Source: DASXZH01 sp036502005 (GTDB taxonomy: Bacteria; Armatimonadota; Fimbriimonadia; Fimbriimonadales; Fimbriimonadaceae). Taken from it: a stretch of 38,952 nt of DNA. Below are positions 17,060 through 24,500 of the stretch, piece after piece. The stretch's first letter is position 1, and every line of letters begins with the position of its first letter. The notes beneath the pieces were generated by a model. That model searched no databases and was not told the DNA's origin. It saw only the letters and a program-made list of their open reading frames with translations. The stretch covers positions 1 to 38,952 of the forward strand of contig DASXZH010000050.1 in assembly GCA_036502005.1 (NCBI GenBank), read 5' to 3'. The translations under genes were made by a program, and so were the position numbers.

Positions 17060-18036
17060 GAATTGCTCTCGATGCGATGGGAGGGGACCACGCCCCCGAT
17101 GCCGTAGTGACGGGCGCGATCGAAGCGGCCCCCCTCTTGCACTGCGACGTTTTACTGGTCGGAGATCCGGCCAAAATCAGCCCGCTTTTGCCCTCCCCGT
17201 GCCCCGCTAACCTGCAGGTTCACCCTGCCAGCCAATGCGTGGAGATGCACGAAAAACCGATGGACGCGCTTCGAAAGAAGAAAGATTCTTCCTTAGTAGT
17301 GGCCGTGGATTTGGTCAAGCAAGGCGTTGCTTCCTGTATGGTTTCCGCCGGAAACACAGGCGCGGCAACGGCAGCTTCGCTGCTGAGTTGGCGGCAGATG
17401 CATGGCTTTCACCGGCCCGCCATCGCAAGCGAAATCCCCAGCTATAAGGACAACTTTTTGCTCCTCGATGCCGGCGCAAGCCCGGATGTTGACCCTGAAC
17501 ACCTGCTCGAATTCGCCCTCATGGGGCGAGCTTATGCCCAACTCATCATGGGCAAAAAGAACCCAACCGTTCACCTTCTCAACATCGGCGAAGAACCGGG
17601 CAAAGGGAACGCTTTTGCCAAAAACGCTTATAAGATTCTTTCTGAACACGCTTGGTTTGCTGGAAATATCGAAGGCAAGGATATGTTCAATGGCTCCATC
17701 GATGTGGTGGTGTGCGATGCATTTGTGGGCAACATCGTTCTAAAGACCAGCGAGGGAGTGGCCGAACTTATCCTAAAAATGGTGCGCGAGCAAGTTCCGA
17801 AGGGGAAGATTGCCCGTCTTCCCTATATGCCACTTCGCAAGGTTTTCGCTCCATTGCAGGCGAGAATGGACTACGCCGAGGTGGGTGGGTCGCCGCTACT
17901 GGGGTTAAATGGTCTTTGCATTATCTGCCACGGAAGAAGCAACGCAAAAGCGATTCGCAATGCGCTGCTGCTGGCCCAAAAGGCCCTCGATCAGCATCTG
18001 ATTGAGCGGATCGAGTTCAGTTTAAAGGAGTTATAG
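17056..18036 (+). CDS. plsX: Phosphate acyltransferase PlsX
   Basis: A 326-residue protein, the usual PlsX length. It starts with GTG (overlapping the yceD stop) and shows the PlsX N-terminus RIALDAMGGDHAPDAVV. Other family segments are VDLVKQGVASCMVSAGNTGA, LLDAGASPDVDPEHLLEFALMG, the nucleotide-type DVVVCDAFVGNIVLKTSEG and YAEVGGSPLLGLNG. The enzyme makes acyl-phosphate from acyl-ACP for the PlsY step of phosphatidic acid synthesis, acting at the inner face of the membrane. fabH follows after eight bases, a classic pairing that joins phospholipid and fatty acid synthesis. Confidence 0.96.
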   Translation: MRIALDAMGGDHAPDAVVTGAIEAAPLLHCDVLLVGDPAKISPLLPSPCPANLQVHPASQCVEMHEKPMDALRKKKDSSLVVAVDLVKQGVASCMVSAGNTGAATAASLLSWRQMHGFHRPAIASEIPSYKDNFLLLDAGASPDVDPEHLLEFALMGRAYAQLIMGKKNPTVHLLNIGEEPGKGNAFAKNAYKILSEHAWFAGNIEGKDMFNGSIDVVVCDAFVGNIVLKTSEGVAELILKMVREQVPKGKIARLPYMPLRKVFAPLQARMDYAEVGGSPLLGLNGLCIICHGRSNAKAIRNALLLAQKALDQHLIERIEFSLKEL

Positions 18037-18044
18037 AAAAGCAA

Positions 18045-19031
18045 ATGTCTCGCCGAGCGGTTATCCATGGCACCGGTGCCTCAGTGCCGGATAAGGTTCT
18101 TTCCAATGCAGATTTAGAGCGTTTGGTTGAGACCTCTGACGAATGGATCCGCCAACGAACCGGCATCGTAGAGCGCCGAATGTGCGTGGAAGGCGAATCG
18201 ACCAGTACTCTTTCTGCCGCCGCTGGTCGCCAAGCACTAAAAGCTGCGAACTTAAAGCCAGAAGACTTACAGCTTATTGTTGTGGGAACGGTGACGGGCG
18301 ATATGCTCTTCCCTTCCACTTCTTGCCTGGTTCAAGATTTGATCGGGGCGCGAAATGCGGGAGCGTTTGATGTAGGCGCAGCTTGCGCGGGCTTTATTTA
18401 TTCCCTGCAGGTTGCTGGAGCGATGGTCGAATCCGGCACGGTGGACAATGCGCTTGTTATTGGTGCCGACGCGCTCACAAGGCTTGTCGATTGGACCGAC
18501 CGCTCGACCTGCGTCCTCTTCGGCGACGGCGCGGGGGCCGTCGTTTTGAAAGCTGAAGAGAACACCGATCGCGGCATCGTTAAAACAGTCTTGATGGCCG
18601 ATGGCAGCGGCGGAAAGTACATCACTCTTGAAGTGGGTGGAACTCTCCATCCAGCATGCGATCCTAACTCCGCCAAGTTTAAGAACACGGTTTTCATGGC
18701 CGGTGCCGAGGTTTATAGGTTTGCTGTTAACGCAATGGGCGAGGCTTGTTGCAAGGTGCTGGATTTGGTCGGGATGTCGCCACGGGACATTGATCTGTTT
18801 GTGCCGCACCAAGCTAACTTGCGAATTATAGAATCCGCCGCGAAGCGGCTCGACTTGCCTTGGGAAAAGGTTTTTGTGAACGTTCACAAGTATGGAAACA
18901 CAAGTGGTGGCTCGATTCCGATCGCGCTCTATGAGGCTGAAAAAGAGGGGCGATTGAAGCCTGGAATGATTGTGATGACGGTTGGCTTCGGGGCAGGGTT
19001 GGTCTGGGGCGCGAATATCATTCGCTGGTAG
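18045..19031 (+). CDS. fabH: 3-oxoacyl-ACP synthase III (KAS III)
   Basis: A 328-residue protein with the full KAS III catalytic triad: C114 in GAACAGF, H255 in VPHQANLRI and N285 in YGNTSGGS. It should condense acetyl-CoA (or a branched starter) with malonyl-ACP to begin fatty acid synthesis in the cytoplasm. An AAAGGAG Shine-Dalgarno lies near 18024-18030. It is last in the yceD-plsX-fabH operon. The downstream sequence passes directly into repeat elements with no clear terminator. Confidence 0.96.
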   Translation: MSRRAVIHGTGASVPDKVLSNADLERLVETSDEWIRQRTGIVERRMCVEGESTSTLSAAAGRQALKAANLKPEDLQLIVVGTVTGDMLFPSTSCLVQDLIGARNAGAFDVGAACAGFIYSLQVAGAMVESGTVDNALVIGADALTRLVDWTDRSTCVLFGDGAGAVVLKAEENTDRGIVKTVLMADGSGGKYITLEVGGTLHPACDPNSAKFKNTVFMAGAEVYRFAVNAMGEACCKVLDLVGMSPRDIDLFVPHQANLRIIESAAKRLDLPWEKVFVNVHKYGNTSGGSIPIALYEAEKEGRLKPGMIVMTVGFGAGLVWGANIIRW

Positions 19032-19069
19032 GTGGCTGGTGCGCCTCAGAAGTGTTTAGATTTAATCTC

Positions 19070-19190
19070 GCACAGAGGACACAGAGTTCGCAGAGGAGAC
19101 TGAGAAACTAGCAGTGCACTCTTGCAGGATTTGGGCTCGACTCTGAAGCCACTCAAAAAGCCTCTGTGCCCTCTGTGTTCTCTGTGTGAA
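19070..19190. repeat. CACAGAG inverted-repeat element, copy 1
   Basis: The left arm reads CACAGAGGACACAGAG and the right arm CTCTGTGTTCTCTGTGTG, so the ends pair as inverted repeats built on a CACAGAG word. The interior keeps GAGAAACTAGC, then TTGCAGGATT and GCCACTCA, in common with the copies at 20701-20830 and 20904-21020. No protein is encoded. It is a short non-autonomous, MITE-like intergenic repeat. Confidence 0.8.
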
Positions 19191-19258
19191 AAGAATTCCG
19201 ATGAAGTCTTGGGAGTTAGGCTGCCGTGACTTTTGGATAGCTTTGAGCCTACTGACTT

Positions 19259-19335
19259 CACAGAGAAGACTGAGAAACTAGCCACGTCGCAGGAATCGGA
19301 CCGGACTCAATCGCAGGAACATTGCTCACCCAAAA
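19259..19335. repeat. Left half of a CACAGAG element beside the RlaP-like gene
   Basis: TTCACAGAGAAGACTGAGAAACTAGC matches the left arm and left interior of the complete copies. Matching sequence continues for only about 30 further bases (a GCAGGA segment). No right arm follows: the sequence instead enters the 3' end of the nucleotidyltransferase gene at 19336. The matching right half seems to lie on the other side of the gene pair, at 20660-20685. Confidence 0.65.
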
Positions 19336-20076
19336 TCACTGATGCGACTTATTTCCCGTCAGGTAACTCTCAACGAGATAGTCTTCCAGCCAATCGTAGT
19401 CGACTTCGCGGGGTGGGGCGTTATCGAAAGCCTCCTGTATTTCCTGGTCGGCAGTAGCTTGGTGACGTCCAAACTCCTCCTCGGTAAGTTCAATTGCGCC
19501 AGTTTTCACACCGAAAAGCCACTCGCGCAATTCGCTACCTGTCTCTAGCCAGGTGTTAAAGTCGCCTGAGCGCAGGAGCGATGCGCCCTGATAAAGTGTC
19601 CGAATATAGGCAACCGCCGCTTTTCGTCGCCGCTGCTCCTTGTCTACAGTCGCGGTTGTTATCTGCTCTCCACCAATAACCCTGTCCGCACAAGCAATCC
19701 GTTTGACCTGCGAACTCGCATACCCGCGATGCGCTTCCAGAATGGCGCTGTTGTTGAGAAGCTTGGTGCGGTTGTCGATCAGCACTTGAATGATGGGATC
19801 ACAGAAGGTTCTAGCCTCAAGCGGGCTGTAAATAGCCTCGAGCATGCTTGGGTTGCCCTTGGCCACATACTTCACGTAGTGCCTTAACTCCCAAGTAGTG
19901 TCATCACGCCCTTCGTTAACGATAGATGTGGTTGTAGGATCGCGAAATGGGCTGACGATCCACTTTAACGGGCTGAGTTGAATCATCCGCCAGTCCCAGT
20001 CCGAAGCCTCGGTATGAAGATTGTAGATTCGGCTGCCGGTTAGGGTTCGCAGAAGCAGTTTGGGTTCTTGAGTCAT
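19336..20076 (-). CDS. RlaP-type DNA polymerase beta superfamily nucleotidyltransferase
   Basis: A 246-residue protein. The N-terminus carries the nucleotidyltransferase pattern TGSRIYNLHTEASDWDWR: G14/S15 followed by the metal-binding pair D26 and D28. Further on, WELRHYVKYVAKGNPSMLEAIYSP matches the RlaP (predicted nucleotidyltransferase, PF10127) family. Members add or transfer nucleotides, and some occur with RNA-repair ligases, although no ligase is present here. The acidic C-terminal part (EREVDYDWLEDYL-like) is family typical. It is divergent from the GxxExxY gene with 139 bases between, and both 3' ends abut half copies of a repeat element. Confidence 0.82.
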   Translation of the reverse strand: MTQEPKLLLRTLTGSRIYNLHTEASDWDWRMIQLSPLKWIVSPFRDPTTTSIVNEGRDDTTWELRHYVKYVAKGNPSMLEAIYSPLEARTFCDPIIQVLIDNRTKLLNNSAILEAHRGYASSQVKRIACADRVIGGEQITTATVDKEQRRRKAAVAYIRTLYQGASLLRSGDFNTWLETGSELREWLFGVKTGAIELTEEEFGRHQATADQEIQEAFDNAPPREVDYDWLEDYLVESYLTGNKSHQ

Positions 20077-20215
20077 TTGCCGTTATTGTTAATACCCGGG
20101 AACCGGTGGCGTTCATCTGTGCTGCTTTTTCTAGAATCGCGTGGGAGAGCACAGGAAACGGCAGGGAATGCCTCATGCACTAAGAGGAATTACTTCAATC
20201 AGCTACCATTAATAA

Positions 20216-20650
20216 ATGGCGGAAATTGGACGGGTAGCAGCACTTAAGATGGCGAGAAAGCTACAGGAGGAGAAACCTGAAAATGCCTTGACCGGGACCA
20301 TCATTGAACTGGCTATCAAGGTTCATTCCACTTTAGGTCCAGGCTTGCTCGAATCAGTCTACGAAACGGCACTTGCACATGAACTCTCTATGGCCGGCCT
20401 TCGAGTTCGTCGCCAAGTGCAGGTTCCAGTCGTCTATGATGGAATCGTCTTCGAAGTGGGGTTCAGGCTGGACTTACTCGTTGAAGAAGAAATTATCGTC
20501 GAGATAAAGTCTGTCGAATCCATTAGCCCCACGCACGCGAAAATTCTGTTGACATACCTTCGCCTAAGCAACAAGAGAGTTGGCCTTATCATTAATTTTT
20601 CGGAAGCATTGCTAAAGCACGGCATCAAACGCATTGTCAATGGCGAGTAG
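20216..20650 (+). CDS. GxxExxY family protein, predicted PD-(D/E)XK fold
   Basis: A 144-residue protein. The family motif is GPGLLESVYE (G43, E46, Y49), preceded by TGTIIELAIKVHSTL. A PD-(D/E)XK-like nuclease core is visible in FRLDLLVEEEIIVEIKSV, with D86 and E96-x-K98. The end LLINFSEALLKHGIKRIVN-like stretch is also typical. The family is common and often repeated in environmental bacterial genomes; its biological role is not settled, although nuclease activity is predicted. TACCAT stands six bases before the ATG with no Shine-Dalgarno. A start further in is possible because family members usually begin near residue 23. Confidence 0.88.
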   Translation: MAEIGRVAALKMARKLQEEKPENALTGTIIELAIKVHSTLGPGLLESVYETALAHELSMAGLRVRRQVQVPVVYDGIVFEVGFRLDLLVEEEIIVEIKSVESISPTHAKILLTYLRLSNKRVGLIINFSEALLKHGIKRIVNGE

Positions 20651-20659
20651 GTGATTCTC

Positions 20660-20685
20660 TTAATCTTTGTGCTCTCTGTATGAAA
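20660..20685. repeat. Right half of a CACAGAG element beside the GxxExxY gene
   Basis: TTTGTGCTCTCTGTATGA, about ten bases after the GxxExxY stop, matches the right arm of complete copies (CTCTGTGCTCTCTGTGTGA). There is no matching left arm or interior in front of it. With 19259-19335 it would form one element split by the RlaP/GxxExxY pair. Confidence 0.6.
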
Positions 20686-20700
20686 TCCAAAATTTGGATC

Positions 20701-20830
20701 GCACAGAGAAAACGGAGTTCACAGAGAGGACTGAGGGACTGAGGAACCGAGAAACTAGCAATGCACGCCTTGCAGGATTGGGGCACGACGCCGACGCCAC
20801 TCATAAAACCTCTGTGCTCTCTGTGTGAGA
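20701..20830. repeat. CACAGAG inverted-repeat element, copy 2
   Basis: Left arm GCACAGAGAAAACGGAGTTC then ACAGAGAGGACTGAG; right arm CCTCTGTGCTCTCTGTGTGA. The interior GAGAAACTAGCAATGCACGC followed by CTTGCAGGATTGGGGC and GACGCCACTCATAAAA matches copies 1 and 3. A GGCAAAATGC tail after the right arm is also shared with copy 3. No coding potential. Confidence 0.8.
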
Positions 20831-20903
20831 AAAAGTGTTCTGGCAAAATGCGCGAGTTAGGCAGTCTCTTTGTAGCGGATCATCGAGAATGGAGATTTTT
20901 GAT

Positions 20904-21020
20904 CACACAGAGGACACAGAGTTCACAGAGAAACTAAGAAACCGAAAAACTAAACCCGGCCTTGCACAAATTGGGCGCCACTCCGACGCCACTAAAAAAC
21001 CCCTGTGTTCTCTGTGTGAA
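20904..21020. repeat. CACAGAG inverted-repeat element, copy 3
   Basis: Left arm CACAGAGGACACAGAGTTCA, right arm CCCTGTGTTCTCTGTGTGA, with interior GGCCTTGCAC, ATTGGGCGCCACTCC and GACGCCACTAAAAAAC. It lies in tandem with copy 2 with about 75 bases between. Together they fill the 410 bases between the GxxExxY and TyrA-like genes. Confidence 0.8.
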
Positions 21021-21060
21021 AAAAGTGTGGCGGCAAAATGCAACTAGTGAGGGTAGGTAG

Positions 21061-21765
21061 CTAAATCTTAAACCCTCTCAAACTCGACTCAAAGTCCGCC
21101 ACGACCGAATCGGTAAAGGGATTGCCCTGAATCAGCCGATACAGTTCTGGATCACCAGCTTCTATTCGCTCCGCAAGCTCCTGTATCCGCTGGCCAACAA
21201 AGGTTTGCCCATGCTCATCTTGAATCTTTGAAGCCAGCACCAATATAACGCGGTGAACAAGCGATTGCTGATAGGCCATCAGCCGGTCGTGCTGCAAATG
21301 CGCCGATTCAGCGCCAGAATCGATGGAAACAACCGAAGTTTTAAGCGCCCGCGCCATCAAATCACTAAATGCAGCCAAGTCGGCAGAAGAACCTCGCTCC
21401 GAGAAAACCAAACACCGCCGATCCTTAATGGGCGTCGCCGATGGACGAAAGAGTAAGTGCATCGAGAGTAGGTTCAGTGTTTTGTAGCTCTCGTTCTCGT
21501 AGAGAAAGGACTTTACCGAGCACTGCTCAACCAAGATCTTGCCGCTTAAATCGGGCAGAAATCCATCGATCCAGGCAACCGTGTGCTGCAAAGGCACGCA
21601 CAAAAAGATATAGTCCGACTTCCGGATCCGTTCCCGAACTTCGTCTTCCGAGTTATTGATGTCAACACAGAAGATGTCGTTCGCTTTGGGCATGTCTTCC
21701 AACAGCCCAGCAAGGATAAAGCGACCGATCTCGCCCTTATAGCCAACCACCAACGGAGCTTCCAT
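21061..21765 (-). CDS. Prephenate dehydrogenase-like protein (TyrA family)
   Basis: A 234-residue protein with an N-terminal Rossmann fold: VVGYKGEIGRF gives G8-x-x-G11-x-x-G14, and later SDYIFLCVPLQHTVAWI and ILVEQCSVKS. SMHLLFRPSATPIKDRRCLV corresponds to the 'G.HPM.GP' region of TyrA, and HLQHDRLMAYQQSLVH to the substrate-binding helix. It should oxidise prephenate or arogenate in tyrosine synthesis with NAD(P). It is shorter than typical TyrA (about 280 residues), and the usual HP of the central motif is HL here, so substrate may differ. TACCTT lies seven bases before the ATG at 21773-21778. Confidence 0.82.
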   Translation of the reverse strand: MEAPLVVGYKGEIGRFILAGLLEDMPKANDIFCVDINNSEDEVRERIRKSDYIFLCVPLQHTVAWIDGFLPDLSGKILVEQCSVKSFLYENESYKTLNLLSMHLLFRPSATPIKDRRCLVFSERGSSADLAAFSDLMARALKTSVVSIDSGAESAHLQHDRLMAYQQSLVHRVILVLASKIQDEHGQTFVGQRIQELAERIEAGDPELYRLIQGNPFTDSVVADFESSLRGFKI

Positions 21766-21794
21766 GCGGGTTAAGGTACCTGCACGAAGTAGAG

Positions 21795-22547
21795 CTAAGG
21801 CGTTTTGGGGTCCGGAGTGGGCGCCGGCTTATCATTTGTATCGGCCGTCGGAGCCGGTCTCGATACTGATTTGCCTTCAACAACGGATTGGCTGGCTAAC
21901 TTGTACTTAAACTTTTTCTCCAACGTGAATCCCCCATCAGGATCCAACTGAACAATCTGATGGAAGCTGACGCGCTTGCCATCTATCCGGAGAATGTTCA
22001 ATACAAGGGTGACCGTTTCCTGGCTGGTCGTCGGATCGATTCCCTTTTCAACCCAATACTCGCCGGTGGACACGGCCTGTCCTTTGTATTTGTAACCTCC
22101 CGCAGCGGAGAAATAGTAGTGATTGATCGGCGATGCCGGGCAAAGATAAAGGCCAGGAGTAAAAGCCTTACCAATCAAGCTGGCCGCGTAGGTCTGAGTT
22201 CCCATCAGGAGATCGCCATTCGGCTGGATGGCAAGAGTTGAGTCAACGGGCCAGAACTCTGGCCAAGGAGTTTTTTCTTTGCCTTTGGAAAGCTTGATCG
22301 TCGTGCCATCGTCGGTATAGTCGCCCGTTGTAACGATGGTTTCGGTAGCAGTCTTTCGCGTGAAAGTGAACCTGCCCGTCTCTTTAAATTCGAATTTGCC
22401 GTCCATGTCCAGGGAGCGGTTGTTCTTCGCAACGGCTTTGAAAAAGCCGTGGATGGTTGTCTGGCCCTTGGTGGGTGCCGCAAAGGCAGAAAGGGCGGTA
22501 ATGCAAACAGCCATCAGGCTCAAACAGACGCGCGAACGAATAAGCAT
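21795..22547 (-). CDS. Secreted protein of unknown function
   Basis: The open frame runs back to 22868, but the real start is probably the ATG at 22547, giving 250 residues with a clean signal peptide (MLIRSRVCLSLMAVCITALSAFA). The longer version would overlap the transporter gene and has noncoding-like composition. The mature protein looks beta-rich, with a lipocalin- or META-like opening (HGFFKAVAKNNRSLDMDGKF, then GDYTDDGTTIKLS) in which a computed value is tested against a threshold-like strand set. The tail (about 225-250) is proline- and threonine-rich. I assign no function. Only 29 bases separate its stop from the TyrA-like start. Confidence 0.7.
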   Translation of the reverse strand: MLIRSRVCLSLMAVCITALSAFAAPTKGQTTIHGFFKAVAKNNRSLDMDGKFEFKETGRFTFTRKTATETIVTTGDYTDDGTTIKLSKGKEKTPWPEFWPVDSTLAIQPNGDLLMGTQTYAASLIGKAFTPGLYLCPASPINHYYFSAAGGYKYKGQAVSTGEYWVEKGIDPTTSQETVTLVLNILRIDGKRVSFHQIVQLDPDGGFTLEKKFKYKLASQSVVEGKSVSRPAPTADTNDKPAPTPDPKTP

Positions 22548-22600
22548 GCCGAAAGGACGGTAGAGATGCGCATTTTGAAGCGAGCACGATATTTTTTGCG

Positions 22601-24040
22601 CTAAAGCTGTATTCCTAGCCGCTTTACGCCCCTCCGCCAGAATGTGAAGAGGACGAGAACTTCGCCAAAAATGGCTGTGTTTAAGGCTACCGCCGCGTTG
22701 ACCACGCCCGTCCATTTCAACTGCACGCCAATAATGAGCATCACTATTAGTGTTGTAAAGGACACTAACGAGGACATGAAACGGGCTGTAGTTAAATGGT
22801 GCGCCGTCAGCATGCCCTTGATGTAGTTTTGCTGGCAGCCGATAAGCGGCAAAGTTATGGCGCAGCAAAAGGCAAGGTGAGCCATTGCCACCGTGGATTC
22901 GCTCTCGCCGAGGATCTTGCCGAAGAACAGGCGGTCTCCGCCTGTAACGGCCAACAGCGCCATCGCTCCCGAAATCGTGAGGCCCACTCTGATAGAAAAC
23001 TGCCGCAGCATTGCCGCGCTTTTGGCATCCTTGTAGAGTGTGATGATCACCTCCGGAAGGGCGAACTCAATGGTTCGGCAAAGCCAAACAAGAGTGGACA
23101 CTACCTGCCAACTTGCCAGAGAAAGCACCGGCTGCTTGCTATGCGAAAGGGCGGCGCTGATAATCGGCCCTCCGATAAGTGCCACAACGGTGGTCGCCGC
23201 CAAGGGCATATGGAAGCTGAGAAGCTTTCTGATCGTGAGGAAGCCATCGTTCTTTGGCACCGCGTCCGGAATGGCGGCGGCCGTAAGAGGAGCTTCGGCT
23301 ATTTCCGAAGGAGCAAAGCCTTCGTCATCTGCTTCATCCGGTGGAGTTTCGGCTGAGAACTCCCTCCGCACGGTTGCCCGACTAGCAAAATGGATGAAAA
23401 TGGATTCCATTGCCACGGCCGTGGTAAGGGCTGTGCCGGCAATTACTATGCTGGGCATTTTGGAGAAAGCAAACAGGGACCAGCCTACAACCGATATCGT
23501 AACGACCCGTGTGAACGTGCCCGCGCTAATTAGTCGGGTTTGATGGAAGCGGATCAAGATTCCCTGCAGGTATCGCCGCCAGCCGATAAACCCACTCCAT
23601 GGCACCATGAGGGCTAGTCCCAAACGGGCTTGCTTGGCAACATCCACCGGCAATGAAAGCACGCGCAGCGCCAGAAAATCGTAAACGGGCGTGAAGACGA
23701 CGATAGCATGTGCAACCGTAACCCAAGCAATTAGATACCAAACGTAGCGGCTGAGTTGCACGTAATGTTGGCGGTTCTTGGCTAGAGTGGTGGCCGTGGA
23801 AAGAAGGTCAATGACGGGGCTTTCCACCCACATGGCGAGGCTCAAGAGAACCAGCATGGCCGCCGAGTTGAGCTCTCGGTGAGGCAGCCTGCCGATAATG
23901 GCGGTGACACTCGGGCCCTCTAAAGCCATGAACACCCAGGAAAGCGCTAGTGGAACGTAGAGCTTTAAGATTAGGGCGTATGTGAGCGGGGGCTCCGGTC
24001 TATCCGAAGATCGCCGCTCTTCCAAGGTCACGGCGGGCAA
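22601..24040 (-). CDS. MATE-like (MOP superfamily) membrane transporter
   Basis: A 479-residue protein with about 12 hydrophobic segments in two halves, separated by an acidic, soluble linker (about 225-265, SAETPPDEADDEGFAPSE). The first half begins LILKLYVPLALSWVFMALEGP and the second SFHMPLAATTVVALIGGPI, a matched pair as in MATE/MOP exporters and lipid-linked flippases. Substrate cannot be read from sequence. The frame opens with TTG at 24040 and has no good Shine-Dalgarno, so the start is uncertain. It reads in the same direction as the secreted protein 53 bases downstream. Confidence 0.72.
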   Translation of the reverse strand: MPAVTLEERRSSDRPEPPLTYALILKLYVPLALSWVFMALEGPSVTAIIGRLPHRELNSAAMLVLLSLAMWVESPVIDLLSTATTLAKNRQHYVQLSRYVWYLIAWVTVAHAIVVFTPVYDFLALRVLSLPVDVAKQARLGLALMVPWSGFIGWRRYLQGILIRFHQTRLISAGTFTRVVTISVVGWSLFAFSKMPSIVIAGTALTTAVAMESIFIHFASRATVRREFSAETPPDEADDEGFAPSEIAEAPLTAAAIPDAVPKNDGFLTIRKLLSFHMPLAATTVVALIGGPIISAALSHSKQPVLSLASWQVVSTLVWLCRTIEFALPEVIITLYKDAKSAAMLRQFSIRVGLTISGAMALLAVTGGDRLFFGKILGESESTVAMAHLAFCCAITLPLIGCQQNYIKGMLTAHHLTTARFMSSLVSFTTLIVMLIIGVQLKWTGVVNAAVALNTAIFGEVLVLFTFWRRGVKRLGIQL

Positions 24041-24065
24041 GAAAGAAGGGTACCAGGTGAAAAGG

Positions 24066-24093
24066 GTGACGAGTGACGAGTAACGTGTAACGG
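24066..24093. repeat. GTGACGA heptad array (4 units)
   Basis: Four seven-base units: GTGACGA, GTGACGA, GTAACGT, GTAACGG. The same heptad family occurs at 24431-24500, 28617-28644 and 34756-34776. Here it stands just upstream of the transporter gene start. Confidence 0.7.
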
Positions 24094-24203
24094 GTTAGGC
24101 CGGAACGTTAACAACGTGATGAACATCCGTTTCGCGCCACTCGTCGCACGCTGTTGCAAGACTCGGCGCGCGCTCCGTCAAAGGCGTAAAAACCTCTACC
24201 GGC

Positions 24204-24378
24204 CCTCTCCCGCTTCGTACCTCAGCGACCTCTCCTCGAGGAGAGATGAGTAGTTTTGTGGCTTCACCAGAAGATTGCAGTGTTCTAGGGGTATTCGGCT
24301 ACTGGTACCAACTGCGCACGCCGTCCAACGATTCATCTCTCCTCGAGGAGAGGTCGCTGAGGTACGAAGCGGGAGAGG
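24204..24378. repeat. 175-bp element with perfect 46-bp inverted repeats
   Basis: The left arm (24204-24249) starts CCTCTCCCGCTTCGTACC and is the exact reverse complement of 24333-24378 over 46 bases. Within each arm is a smaller palindrome CTCCTCGAGGAG. The 83-base loop (24250-24332) encodes nothing I can see. Related but diverged arm sequence occurs at about 27397-27437 and at the flanks of the IS3 element. A transcript through it would fold into a very stable hairpin. Best described as a MITE-like element. Confidence 0.85.
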
Positions 24379-24430
24379 ACTAAGAAGACTTCTCGGCACT
24401 TGTTACAATTCTCGAATAGGTTTTGCGACT

Positions 24431-24500
24431 CGTCACACGTCACTCGTCACACGTCACTCGTCACTCGTCACACGTCACTCGTCACTCGTCACTCGTCACT
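24431..24500. repeat. Heptad array of ten units at the kinase 3' end
   Basis: Ten units on the plus strand, seven CGTCACT and three CGTCACA. On the minus strand this is GTGACGA-like sequence directly following the histidine kinase TGA, whose last coding bases abut the array. Unit length is too short and there are no spacers, so it is not a CRISPR. Confidence 0.85.

Noticed and set aside
22548..22868. N-terminal extension of the secreted protein at 21795
   Set aside because: It overlaps the transporter gene and precedes a clean signal peptide starting at 22547.
24431..24500. Possible CRISPR array
   Set aside because: Units are 7 bases with no spacers and no cas genes are near.
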